64,000 nucleotides of DNA from Plut-88900 sp965116945 (lineage in GTDB: Bacteria > Chloroflexota > Dehalococcoidia > Plut-88900), in assembly GCA_965116945.1 (NCBI GenBank), contig OZ220734.1, forward strand, positions 496,001-560,000. Reading direction: 5' to 3'. A program made the position numbers and the translations under genes. Every line of letters begins with the position of its first letter. The stretch's first letter is position 1. Positions 1 to 7,873 of this stretch are shown piece by piece. The notes beneath the pieces are model-generated. The model had not been told where the DNA came from, did not search any database, and worked only from the letters and a program-made list of their open reading frames with translations.

Positions 1-703
1 CGGATAGCCAAGGCAATATCATGTACACTGCCGTTATCAAGAGAACAATTGGGGCCCAGGGCCTTAGTCTCTCATACCATAAGAGCAGGTTGGGGTCCCA
101 ACCCTCCATGGGTTTCCTGTAGAGCGTTTTGAAGAGCAGCAGTCCTATGGACGAAACGCCGAGGGCGATGGCGAGGAATATCAGCAGGTATTCGCCCCAC
201 ACGGGGACCGAAAGTCCCGCGGGGGGCGCAAGGAAGGAGGGCAGACTGTCCGACAGGAAGAAGAACAGAACAACCGCCGTTATCATTGTCGGTACGATGA
301 AGGGCGAGAGGATGAAGGCACTGAGAAAGTTCCTGCCCCAGAAGCGGCCACGAGAAAGTCCGTAGGCGGCAAGGGTGCTTATGGGAACCGCCAACACTGC
401 GACCATTATAGCCAGCTCGATGCTTATGGAGGTCTTATAAATCCACAGCCTTGGCGGCGCTCCGAATACAGAAACATTATCCTTCATCAACGGGTAGAAG
501 TACCACTCATACCAAGCCCAAGTGAATCCTTGCGGCGGGAAATCCAGGAATATGGAATTAGTCACCGACATAGGTAGAACTATGAAACTGGGCAGTAACA
601 GGAAGGCTAGGACAAGAGACGCGAACAGGTAAAGGAAGACCCCTCTCATGGGCGTCCTGGGGCCTTTGAAGAGATCAAGCCCTCTTTGGGCTACACCGTT
701 CAC
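1..703 (-). CDS. ABC transporter permease, PotC-like (partial, runs off window)
   Basis: The reverse strand reads open from a GTG at 703 to the window edge, so the C-terminal part is missing. The protein starts with a cytoplasmic stretch and a membrane helix (YLFASLVLAFLLLP). It continues with motifs typical of binding-protein-dependent permeases (AAYGLSRGRFWGRNF, FIVPTMITAVVLFF). It is a close paralogue of the permease at 2356-3519 and shares the rare block ending WYERLRPWAPI. A GGAG-type ribosome site (ggaaaggagat) lies just before the GTG. By family it would be an inner-membrane subunit of a spermidine/putrescine-type importer. The partner ATPase and binding protein for this copy are not visible and may lie to the left. 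Confidence 0.8.
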   Translation of the reverse strand, partial: MNGVAQRGLDLFKGPRTPMRGVFLYLFASLVLAFLLLPSFIVLPMSVTNSIFLDFPPQGFTWAWYEWYFYPLMKDNVSVFGAPPRLWIYKTSISIELAIMVAVLAVPISTLAAYGLSRGRFWGRNFLSAFILSPFIVPTMITAVVLFFFLSDSLPSFLAPPAGLSVPVWGEYLLIFLAIALGVSSIGLLLFKTLYRKPMEGWDPNLLLWYERLRPWAPIVLLITAVYMILPWLS

Positions 704-784
704 GCTATCTCCTTTCCAAAAGGTCTGTCCATGTCCACGAACCAGGAACAGAAGATAGACGTTGCCGTGCCCAGAGCGCCCAAA

Positions 785-1597
785 TCAGCGACCCTGGAAG
801 TTGGGTTTGCGTTTTTCGAGGAAGGCGTCTACGGCCTCGGCGTGGTCACGGGTTAGGAAGGAGAGGCCCTCGGTGGCGAGGGAGGCTTCGAGGACGAGGT
901 TGACCTCATCGCGGAGGCGCTTGTTGAGGGCCATCTTTGTCCAGCGTATGGCGAGGGTCGGGCCGGAGGCGAGTCTTTGGGCCAGTTTCATGGCGTCGGA
1001 GAGGACCTGGTCTCGGGGGACGGCGTGGTTCACGAGTCCCAGGCCTACCGCCTCCTTAGCCGTTATCAAGTCTCCGGTAAGAAGCATCTCCTTGGCTTTG
1101 GAGAGTCCAACCAGCAAAGGCCATATGGCAGCTCCGCCATCCCCGGCGACGATGCCAACACTTACGTGGGGGTCGCCTATGCGGGCGTCTACAGAAGCAA
1201 TAACGATGTCTGAGAAGAGGGCGAGGGTTGCTCCAAGGCCGATGGCGTGGCCGTTGACGGCGGCGATTATCGGTTGGGGAACCTCAAGAAGGTTTCTTAC
1301 GAGTTTTCGTGGGCCCTGCAGGATCCAACTGTGGACGTACTCCCGGAGGGTGTCGGGGTCGCTGGCACGGTCCTTCATGCCTTGAATGTCACCACCAGCG
1401 GAGAAGGCCTTGCCGGCACCAGTGACTACTACAGCATTGACAGTAGAATCCTCTGCAATAAGGCCGAACACTTCCTCCAGCTCATAGTGCATCTGGTGAT
1501 CAACTGCGTTTAAGGAGTCGGGGCGGTCCAGGGTGACGGTGGCAACGGAGTTTTCGATGGAGACACGTATGGTCGAAAGATGACTGTAGTCAGGCAT
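785..1597 (-). CDS. Enoyl-CoA hydratase/isomerase family protein
   Basis: A crotonase-fold protein of 270 residues. The oxyanion-hole motifs are visible: FSAGGDI at residues 65-71 and HAIGLGA near 117-123. The ATG at 1597 is preferred over the upstream ATG at 1621 because AGGAA lies 11 bases before it and the family N-terminus begins there. In true hydratases two glutamates act on the substrate. Here the second is retained (SKAKEMLLTG), while the first is replaced by His144 (DPHV). Hydration of 2-enoyl-CoA is therefore uncertain, and an isomerase, hydrolase or other crotonase reaction is possible. The gene sits between a lipoprotein gene and a permease gene, which gives no clear pathway. Confidence 0.85.
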   Translation of the reverse strand: MPDYSHLSTIRVSIENSVATVTLDRPDSLNAVDHQMHYELEEVFGLIAEDSTVNAVVVTGAGKAFSAGGDIQGMKDRASDPDTLREYVHSWILQGPRKLVRNLLEVPQPIIAAVNGHAIGLGATLALFSDIVIASVDARIGDPHVSVGIVAGDGGAAIWPLLVGLSKAKEMLLTGDLITAKEAVGLGLVNHAVPRDQVLSDAMKLAQRLASGPTLAIRWTKMALNKRLRDEVNLVLEASLATEGLSFLTRDHAEAVDAFLEKRKPNFQGR

Positions 1598-1642
1598 GTG
1601 TAGGCGTTCCTTGCAGTGCACAACTTGTTGGGGATAAACGAT

Positions 1643-1671
1643 GGCCGGGGCTCAGACTTGGAGCCCCGGCC
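1643..1671 (-). terminator. Hairpin terminator after the lipoprotein gene
   Basis: A perfect 11-bp inverted repeat (GGCCGGGGCTC / GAGCCCCGGCC) with a 7-nt loop lies between the stop of the lipoprotein gene (1695) and the start of the hydratase-like gene (1597). On the minus strand the stem is followed by a short T-containing stretch. It probably ends or attenuates transcription coming from the transporter operon. Confidence 0.6.
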
Positions 1672-1694
1672 AATATGATCGCTCTAGTTGGGTG

Positions 1695-2303
1695 CTATCT
1701 CAGGGGGCTAGGGATGTTGCCGCAGGAGATCAGGGGGTCGTTCTCCAAGTCCTCTCCATCGACAATGGCGACGTAAGCGAGGCTGAACTGGAAGAACTGG
1801 GCAGGTGTGTTGACCATACTGACGGACTCACCGTCTACTACGTCGAAGAGGAGGTAGTCAAACTGGCCGCCGGGCGCGGCGCCCTCGTCGGGGCATCCGC
1901 CCCTACGTACGGCGGCGGCGTAGGGACCAGGACCTGCGTCGTCCAATGTGATAGAAACCTTGGTCTTACGTTCAATCTGGATAAGGTGGAGAGTACCACC
2001 AATGCCGTTAGCGCCAAGCGCTGTCATGTCGGCAGAGCTTTCCGTGGCCGCTATACCCTCAGTAACGCCATCCCATTCCTCAGGTAGGGGAGCTCCGCCA
2101 ACGCCTGCAGGTGCAGGGGTGTTGGTGGGGCGGGGGGTGGCTTCTTCTTCAGAACCGGTGTCAGTATCCGTAGATGTTGACGAGTCGCCGTTGTCCCCAC
2201 CGTCTTCAGAGCCGCTGTCTCCACCACACGCTACTGCCAGGGTGAGCAGAGCGATAAGGCCTGCCAATCCCAATAGTAACAATGACTTCTTAATGGTGCG
2301 CAT
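1695..2303 (-). CDS. Small secreted lipoprotein, function unknown
   Basis: A 202-residue protein with a classical lipoprotein signal: positive start (MRTIKK), hydrophobic core and lipobox LAVAC with the lipidated Cys at 26. A Ser/Asp/Thr/Pro-rich low-complexity linker covers residues 27-70. The remaining ~130 residues form a compact beta-rich domain with two cysteines (RRGGCPDE and ISCGNIP). The pattern recalls CHRD-like or other beta-sandwich lipoproteins, but I cannot assign a family. It follows two permease genes where a substrate-binding protein might be expected. It is far too short to be PotD, so it is more likely an accessory surface protein. Confidence 0.7.
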   Translation of the reverse strand: MRTIKKSLLLLGLAGLIALLTLAVACGGDSGSEDGGDNGDSSTSTDTDTGSEEEATPRPTNTPAPAGVGGAPLPEEWDGVTEGIAATESSADMTALGANGIGGTLHLIQIERKTKVSITLDDAGPGPYAAAVRRGGCPDEGAAPGGQFDYLLFDVVDGESVSMVNTPAQFFQFSLAYVAIVDGEDLENDPLISCGNIPSPLR

Positions 2304-2355
2304 CTTCTTGTTTTCCTTTTTCTGACGGAGTTTCTATTGTTTCTTCCAATGGAAG

Positions 2356-3519
2356 TTAGGCCGCATCCCTCTGGCGCATCTTGGTCTGCACCACGAAGGC
2401 CAATCCAAGTAGGATGACAGTCACTAACACCAGCATTGTGGAAATTGCAGCAATTGTGGGACTGATCTCCGTCCGTATACCGTCCCAAATCTCCTTAGGC
2501 AGGGTGCTTATCTGGCTAGTGGACAAGAATAGGGCGATAAGCAACTCATCAAATGAGACAAGGAAGGAGAAAAAGGCGCCAGCCGCCAGACCCGGAATCA
2601 TCTGGGGAAGCACTGCGCGTGTCAGTGTGGTTATCGGGCCAGCACCGAGTATCGCAGCAGCCTGGTCCTGATTCCGTTCAACGTTCCTGAGGGTTGCACT
2701 CAATATGATGGTCACGTAAGGAACGGCTAGCATCACGTGAGCTATGAGGAGTCCGGCTCCAACTACGGGCACCTGCGGGTAAGGGTCTGCCGTAGAGAAC
2801 AGGCCTCCATCGAATTTATCAGTCCAGCCAGAGAGCCAAGGGATAATCAGGTAGGGGGCGGTAAGAAGTATACCTATCGGCGCCCATGGTCTTAGTCTTT
2901 CATACCAAGCGATCAACTTGGGGTTCCACTCTTCAATGGGCTTCTTGTAAAAAGTCCTGAAGAATAGTAGTCCAAGAGAGGTTATTCCCAAAGCCAAGGC
3001 CAAAAAGATCAGGAAATATTCTCCCCATATTGGAACGGAGAGTCCCTGGGGTGACTTGAAGAAGGACCGCAAGGCCTTGGACAGGAAGAAGAAGAGGGCG
3101 ATAGCAGTGATCAGAATGGGCACAATGAGGGGTGAGATGATCACGGCGTTCAGAATGTTCTTGCCCCAGAAGCGGCCTCGGGTGAGGCCGTAGGCGGCAA
3201 GGGCTCCGATCGGTACTGCGACGATCATTACTGCGATAGCAAGCTCGACGCTTATTATGGTAGCCGGGATCCAACGGCCGGTAGATCCAAAGTGACTGGC
3301 GCCCTCCACACCGAAGTAGTCCTGGTACCAGCGCCAAGTGAAACCCTTGGGAGGGAACTGCAGGAAGATGGAGTCCGTCACAGACAGGGGTATGACGATG
3401 AAGTTCGGGAGGATGAGGAAAGCGAAGACGACGGAGACGAATAGGTACAGGAGCACCCTTCTGACAGGGGCTCTACGTCCTTCCCAAACACCTAGTCCTC
3501 TAGTGCCTGCACCTTTCAT
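2356..3519 (-). CDS. ABC transporter permease, PotC-like with large insertion
   Basis: An inner-membrane permease of a polyamine-type ABC importer, 387 residues, whereas PotC proteins are usually about 260. The N-terminal helix, the AAYGLTRGRFWGKN block and the C-terminal EAA-type loop (AAAILGAGPITTLTR, then LPQMIPGLAAG) are standard. About 120 extra residues separate the third helix from the EAA region. They include GEYFLIFLALALG and WYERLRPWAPIGILL, adding roughly two membrane helices and a polar loop. The same insertion is present in the truncated paralogue at 1-703. The gene follows the PotB-like permease after 56 bases and is probably cotranscribed with it and the ATPase gene. Confidence 0.85.
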   Translation of the reverse strand: MKGAGTRGLGVWEGRRAPVRRVLLYLFVSVVFAFLILPNFIVIPLSVTDSIFLQFPPKGFTWRWYQDYFGVEGASHFGSTGRWIPATIISVELAIAVMIVAVPIGALAAYGLTRGRFWGKNILNAVIISPLIVPILITAIALFFFLSKALRSFFKSPQGLSVPIWGEYFLIFLALALGITSLGLLFFRTFYKKPIEEWNPKLIAWYERLRPWAPIGILLTAPYLIIPWLSGWTDKFDGGLFSTADPYPQVPVVGAGLLIAHVMLAVPYVTIILSATLRNVERNQDQAAAILGAGPITTLTRAVLPQMIPGLAAGAFFSFLVSFDELLIALFLSTSQISTLPKEIWDGIRTEISPTIAAISTMLVLVTVILLGLAFVVQTKMRQRDAA

Positions 3520-3575
3520 GTTGTTTCAACTCCTTGCGTTAAATGTCGGGGAGCGGGTGGGCGGGATGAGTCTCG

Positions 3576-4733
3576 CTAGCGCATCTCTCCGTACAGCCTA
3601 TCCATACTGAGGAATCGGGCATATATGAAGTACAAGACGAGGGTCCCACCGAGGAGCATAAAGGCAAGGGCAGCCGCAAACTCCCAGTTGTTTACTTCAT
3701 TAATCTGAATTTCAATCATGTTGGAGATCATCCGGTCTCCGGGACCACCAAGGAGGGCGGGGGTGATAAAGAAGCCGAGGGAGAGGATGAATACGAGCAG
3801 GATGCCAGCGCCAAGGCCGGGGATGGTGAGGGGGAAGTAGACCCGACGGAAGGCGGTGAAGGGGCCGGCGCCAAGGTTCTCGGCGGCCCGGAGGTACTCG
3901 TTGGGAATACCACGCATCACAGCGAAAATTGGGAAAATCATGAAGGGTACGAGGATGTGGATCATACCTATCAGCGTACCTATCCGGTTGAAGACGAGTT
4001 CCAATTCTCCTCCGGAGCCACCCATAGCGGGTTCCCAACCACTGAAGTCGAAGGCGTCGAGGAGGCCGGTCCAACCAAAGATCCAGGAGAAGGGTGGTGT
4101 ATGCAAGACTTCTCCGAACCACTGAAGGACTTCACCGAAGGCGTCCCGCAGGCCAATCCAATCGAGGGTTTCGTTGATGAAGCCGTTGCGGCCGAGGATT
4201 ATGCGCCAGGCAAATGTGCGGACCAGGATGCTGGTCCAGAATGGTACGACTACGAGGGGGAGCAAAATGGCCCGGGTCTTGTCCGCGACGTTGGCGAGGA
4301 GGTAGGCCACGGGATATCCAAGCAGGATGGAAAAGATGGTAGTCAGGAAGGAGATCTGGAACGTTGTCTTGAATAGTTCCCTATAGACGGCGGGTGAGCT
4401 GTCACCAACGCCAACGGTGGCTCTTGCGTACTGGTCAAGAGTGTCGAAGTTGTAGTTGAAGGCTACGCCGTCATCAAGGCTGCCGAAACTGAGGGAGAAC
4501 ATGCGCCAGAGGGGGTAGATGAGGAAGATGGTGACGAGGGCTACGGCGGGCAGCACAAGGGAGAGGAAAAAGCCCTGTTCCTTGATTTTCAAGAAGAGGA
4601 GTCGTCTCCGGGCAGGATCTTGTACCTGATCCCTTAGATCCTTCAGCCCCTCGACCATTTCCACTGAGCCAGAGACGTAGGGGATCTTCCTGATCAGACC
4701 GCCTGATTGCCTTGCTCCAGTTGCTTGAGCCAT
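3576..4733 (-). CDS. ABC transporter permease, PotB-like
   Basis: The second membrane subunit of the importer, 385 residues. A long cytoplasmic N-terminus (to about residue 50) leads into a first helix (LSLVLPAVALVTIFLIYPL). The typical permease core follows (LLGYPVAYLLANVADK, VVPFWTSILVRTFAW). The EAA loop is clear (RAAENLGAGPFTAFRR, then VYFPLTIPGLGAG). A loop of about 70 residues rich in Trp, Phe and Gly (near 170-245) is longer than in ordinary PotB and may contact the binding protein. It lies 125 bases downstream of the ATPase gene in the same direction. Substrate cannot be read from sequence; spermidine/putrescine or a related cation is the family default. Confidence 0.87.
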   Translation of the reverse strand: MAQATGARQSGGLIRKIPYVSGSVEMVEGLKDLRDQVQDPARRRLLFLKIKEQGFFLSLVLPAVALVTIFLIYPLWRMFSLSFGSLDDGVAFNYNFDTLDQYARATVGVGDSSPAVYRELFKTTFQISFLTTIFSILLGYPVAYLLANVADKTRAILLPLVVVPFWTSILVRTFAWRIILGRNGFINETLDWIGLRDAFGEVLQWFGEVLHTPPFSWIFGWTGLLDAFDFSGWEPAMGGSGGELELVFNRIGTLIGMIHILVPFMIFPIFAVMRGIPNEYLRAAENLGAGPFTAFRRVYFPLTIPGLGAGILLVFILSLGFFITPALLGGPGDRMISNMIEIQINEVNNWEFAAALAFMLLGGTLVLYFIYARFLSMDRLYGEMR

Positions 4734-4858
4734 ACGTGTCTCCAGTCTTCGGCCCTCTATCTACCTACGGGTTTACCCCGTTGTTGCAGGTCATTTGGCC
4801 TAGCTGTCGTGTTTGTGTGAACTACGTTTAGTGTTTGATTCGCCTTGATTAAGTTCTT

Positions 4859-5950
4859 TTAGACGGCGAGCATGTCGTTGGCTTCCCAACCGATGCGCAC
4901 TCGCTCACCCGGCTTGTACAGGTTGGAATCCGCCTTTAAAAGCCACTTCGCCATAATTGTGGTGTTGTTGCCAAGTCTTATGTGGTACTTGACGTGCTCA
5001 CCAAGGTAGATTATTTCCTCAATCTCGCCTTCAAAGACATTGGGCAAGCCATTGGACTCCGTCACTTCAATGACACTTTCCGGCCTTACAACCGCAGTGG
5101 CATTTTCAATGTCGATGTCGGGGTCGCGGGCCACGCCGGTTAGCCTTAGGCCGTCCTCGGTCTCAAGGACGTACCGGGAGCCGTCGAGCTCGCCGTTACC
5201 TGCGATGAAGTTAGTCTCTCCGATGAAGTCGGCGACGAAGCGATTGACGGGTCTCTTGTACATACCGTCCGGAGAGTCGACCTGCTGGATAGCGCCGAAG
5301 TTAAGCACGACGATCCTATCGGACATGGTGAGGGCCTCGCCCTGGTCGTGCGTGACGTAGATGATAGTAATTCCGAGCCTGTTGTGGAGGTGCTTCAACT
5401 CAATCTGCATTTCCTGGCGCAGCTTGAGGTCCAAGGCGCCGAGGGGTTCGTCGAGGAGAAGGACGTTGGGTTCGTAGACAAGGGCTCGGGCGAGGGCGAT
5501 ACGTTGCTGCTGGCCACCACTAAGTTGGCTGGCCCGCCTCTTTTCGAAGCCAGACAGCCGGACCAATTCCAGTGCCGCCTGCACACGGGGCTCGATTTCC
5601 CGCTTCTTCATTTTCCTCATCTGCAGGGGAAAAGCGATGTTCTTCTCCACGTTCATGTGTGGGAAGAGACTGTAGTTCTGGAATACCATCCCCAAGTTTC
5701 TCTTGTAGGTGGGAATGTCCACGATGGAGTTCCCATCAACCAAGATGTCGCCGGCGGTAGGGATGACAAAACCCGCCATCATCATGAGGCAGGTTGTCTT
5801 TCCGGAGCCGGAGGGCCCGAGCAGTGTAATGAACTCCCCGGCGCCTATTTCCAAGTTAGCGTTGTCCAGTGCGCGCACCTCGCCGTAAAGCTTGGTGAGG
5901 TTACGGATGGAAATACTAGCGCCGGTAATTTGCTCTAACGCTTTTGCCAT
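4859..5950 (-). CDS. ABC transporter ATP-binding protein, PotA-like
   Basis: The ATPase that powers the adjacent permeases, 363 residues. Walker A is GPSGSGKT (45-52), the Q-loop is VFQNY (89-93), the signature is LSGGQ (143-147), Walker B is LLLDE (164-168) and the switch His is H201. A C-terminal TOBE-type domain (about 270-360) includes VVRPESVIEV and IIYLGEHVKYHIRL, the pattern seen in PotA/FbpC-type importers. The ATG has a purine-rich stretch about 10 bases upstream. As first gene of the minus-strand unit it is probably expressed from the 320-bp divergent region shared with the aminotransferase gene. Confidence 0.92.
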   Translation of the reverse strand: MAKALEQITGASISIRNLTKLYGEVRALDNANLEIGAGEFITLLGPSGSGKTTCLMMMAGFVIPTAGDILVDGNSIVDIPTYKRNLGMVFQNYSLFPHMNVEKNIAFPLQMRKMKKREIEPRVQAALELVRLSGFEKRRASQLSGGQQQRIALARALVYEPNVLLLDEPLGALDLKLRQEMQIELKHLHNRLGITIIYVTHDQGEALTMSDRIVVLNFGAIQQVDSPDGMYKRPVNRFVADFIGETNFIAGNGELDGSRYVLETEDGLRLTGVARDPDIDIENATAVVRPESVIEVTESNGLPNVFEGEIEEIIYLGEHVKYHIRLGNNTTIMAKWLLKADSNLYKPGERVRIGWEANDMLAV

Positions 5951-6270
5951 GGCTCAAGGTCCCCCTGTTTAATACTCCTAGCTAAAGCTCTGACTTCGAT
6001 TTGTGCTTGGGTGCAATGAATGCCCGCAGTCCCCTTATCCAAGGGTGCCTCCAGGCTAAATGCACTCAAACTGCAGTGTTTATCAATAAAGAAATAGAAG
6101 GGCACCGCCACGGAGCCATATAAAGCCTCGTTGCCCTGAAAGTTGGGTCAGTATAGGGTCCGTGTATGTGCTTGTCAACCCTTAGCATCCAGCTACATTG
6201 CGAACCCTATCTTGCGGGTAGATATACAATGATCCCAGAGCTGAACCTGAGCTTCTTCAAGGAGATTTAG
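5951..6270. promoter_or_regulatory. Divergent intergenic region between importer and aminotransferase
   Basis: These 320 bases hold no credible gene and must carry promoters for both directions. For the plus-strand gene a TACAAT hexamer at 6225-6230 is a possible -10 element about 40 bases before the ATG, and AAGGAG at 6259-6264 is the ribosome site. I see no convincing -35 partner at standard spacing and no clear operator palindrome. Confidence 0.4.
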
Positions 6271-7577
6271 ATGACAGAAAATACCCGAAAAGCCGTTCTA
6301 TTAGAGCAGGCGAAGGCACACCTTTTCCGGTCATCCAAGGATTACGGGGAGCCTATTATGGCCTACGGGCAGGGAGCCACCCTTGTGGATATGGATGGCA
6401 AGGAATACCTGGACTTCGGGTCAGGACAGATGGCGGCGAGCCTCGGGCACAATCACCCGGCTATCACGGAAGCTCTGAAGCGCAGCTGCGAGCGGGTACT
6501 GCACTTGAACACCAATCTCGTGAGCGAGGAAGTCATAGAGCTTGGGAGGTCTTTGGCGGACTTGCTACCGCAGGAGTTGCAAAAGGGCTGCTGCTGAGCA
6601 CCGGTGGGGAGTCTACTGAGGTGGCGCTGAAGGTGGCGAAGATGTTTACGGGGCGATTCGAGGTGGTTGGTCTATTGCAGGGGTACCACGGACACACTGG
6701 GGGTGCGCTTAGCGTGACTTTCTCCAATCGCAGGACAGGATTCGGGCCTGTTACTCCCGGGGGAATCGGGATTCCGACTCCGTATTGCTATCGATGTCCG
6801 TTAAATCTGACCTTCCCGTCCTGCGACTACGCCTGCGCGAGGATCGGGTTCGACATGGTGGACTCGCAGAGCACGGGATCACTAGCAGCGTTCATTGCAG
6901 AGCCGATCCTGAGCGCAGCGGGTATCCTGGAACCACCTCCGGGATATTTCCCGCTAGTGAAGCAGATGTGCGAGGAGCGCGGCATGCTGTTCATCCTAGA
7001 CGAGGCTCAGACGGGGTTGGGTAGGGTGGGGGCGACGTTCGCTTTCGAACAGGATGGGTTTGTGCCGGACATATTGGCTCTGTCGAAAACGCTCGGGGCA
7101 GGGCTGCCGCTGGCGGCGATGGTTACCTCGGCAGAGATAGAGGAAACGTGCCACGACAAGGGAATGGCCTTTATTTCCTCGCACCAGAACGACCCATTTG
7201 CGGCGGCGGTGGGGCTGGCAGTTATAGAGGTGCTGGTGAATGAAGGGTTGGCGGATGAGGCCCGGGCAAAGGGTCAATACCTTAAGGATTCATATATACG
7301 AATGCGGGAAGACCACCCGATTATTGGGGATGTGAGGGGTAGGGGGCTGCTGCTGGGTATGGAGCTAGTTAAGGACCCGGATACCAAAGAGCCTGCGGGG
7401 GACGAGACGCGCCTGCTAACGCAGAAATGCCTGGAGAATGGTCTGATATTGCAGCGAGCATCCTATGCCGACCTGGCGAACGTGTGGCGCATAGCTCCGC
7501 CGATGACGACAACATACGAGGAGCTGGACAGAGGGGTGGAGATATTGGACAGATCGATGACGGAATTAGGGTTGTAG
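6271..7577 (+). CDS. 2,2-dialkylglycine decarboxylase-like aminotransferase, interrupted by a -1 frameshift
   Basis: A class III PLP aminotransferase that closely follows the 2,2-dialkylglycine decarboxylase pattern: LLLSTGGES near residue 110, SSHQNDP, FILDEAQTG, LSKTLGAGLPLAA with the PLP lysine, and VRGRGLLLGMEL. The reading frame is broken. Frame one runs from the ATG at 6271 to a TGA at 6595-6597; the rest of the homologous protein lies in the -1 frame to 7577. Joining the frames at 6582-6588 restores a continuous protein of about 435 residues, the normal family length. The joint sits on an A_AAG_GGC heptamer with AGGAG six bases upstream. A sequencing or assembly error, a real mutation or programmed frameshifting could each explain it. 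The product would act on amino acids, probably alpha,alpha-dialkyl or branched ones. Confidence 0.75.
6582..6588 (+). other. Slippery heptamer A_AAG_GGC at the frameshift
   Basis: In the upstream frame the codons are CAA AAG GGC. This fits the X_XXY_YYZ pattern at which two tRNAs can re-pair one base back (to AAA GGG). AGGAG at 6572-6576 resembles an upstream Shine-Dalgarno stimulator. I see no strong hairpin just downstream. The site lies exactly where homology passes from one frame to the other. Confidence 0.45.
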
Positions 7578-7769
7578 GGTTTGCCGCTCCAGTACAGTCC
7601 CAGTATTTGCCCGTTGATTAAGACAGGGGGCCCTCGTCCGTTCCTCTATTAACCATTAACACCTTTTGCTTCAGCATAGGGTTAGTGGAATGTTCTCCCC
7701 AAAATGCTTTGCGGACCGTCGGTAGGACGATTGGGTGTGGGCGTCCACAGAGGTGTGCAGTGCATGGGT

Positions 7770-7775
7770 TATAAT
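7770..7775 (+). promoter_or_regulatory. Possible -10 element for the aldehyde dehydrogenase gene
   Basis: A perfect TATAAT lies about 98 bases before the aldehyde dehydrogenase ATG, in the 296-bp gap after the aminotransferase gene. The -35 region is weak. Nothing else recognisable lies in the gap except AGGAGG directly before the gene. Confidence 0.4.
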
Positions 7776-7873
7776 GGGCGCCGACGGGCCGAGAGGAACG
7801 AGGCAATCGCTGGCTCGGGGCCCGGCGGGAACTTAGCATATATTTCGACGGCAATGATCAGGAGGAAAAGTCA

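Noticed and set aside
1695..2303. Substrate-binding protein of the polyamine-type importer
   Set aside because: At about 175 mature residues with a low-complexity stalk it is too small for the two-lobed PotD fold.
6595..6597. TGA inside the aminotransferase gene read as selenocysteine, given the tRNA-Sec in the window
   Set aside because: Reading through TGA in the same frame gives non-homologous sequence and soon another TGA. The homologous sequence lies in the -1 frame, so a frameshift is the explanation.
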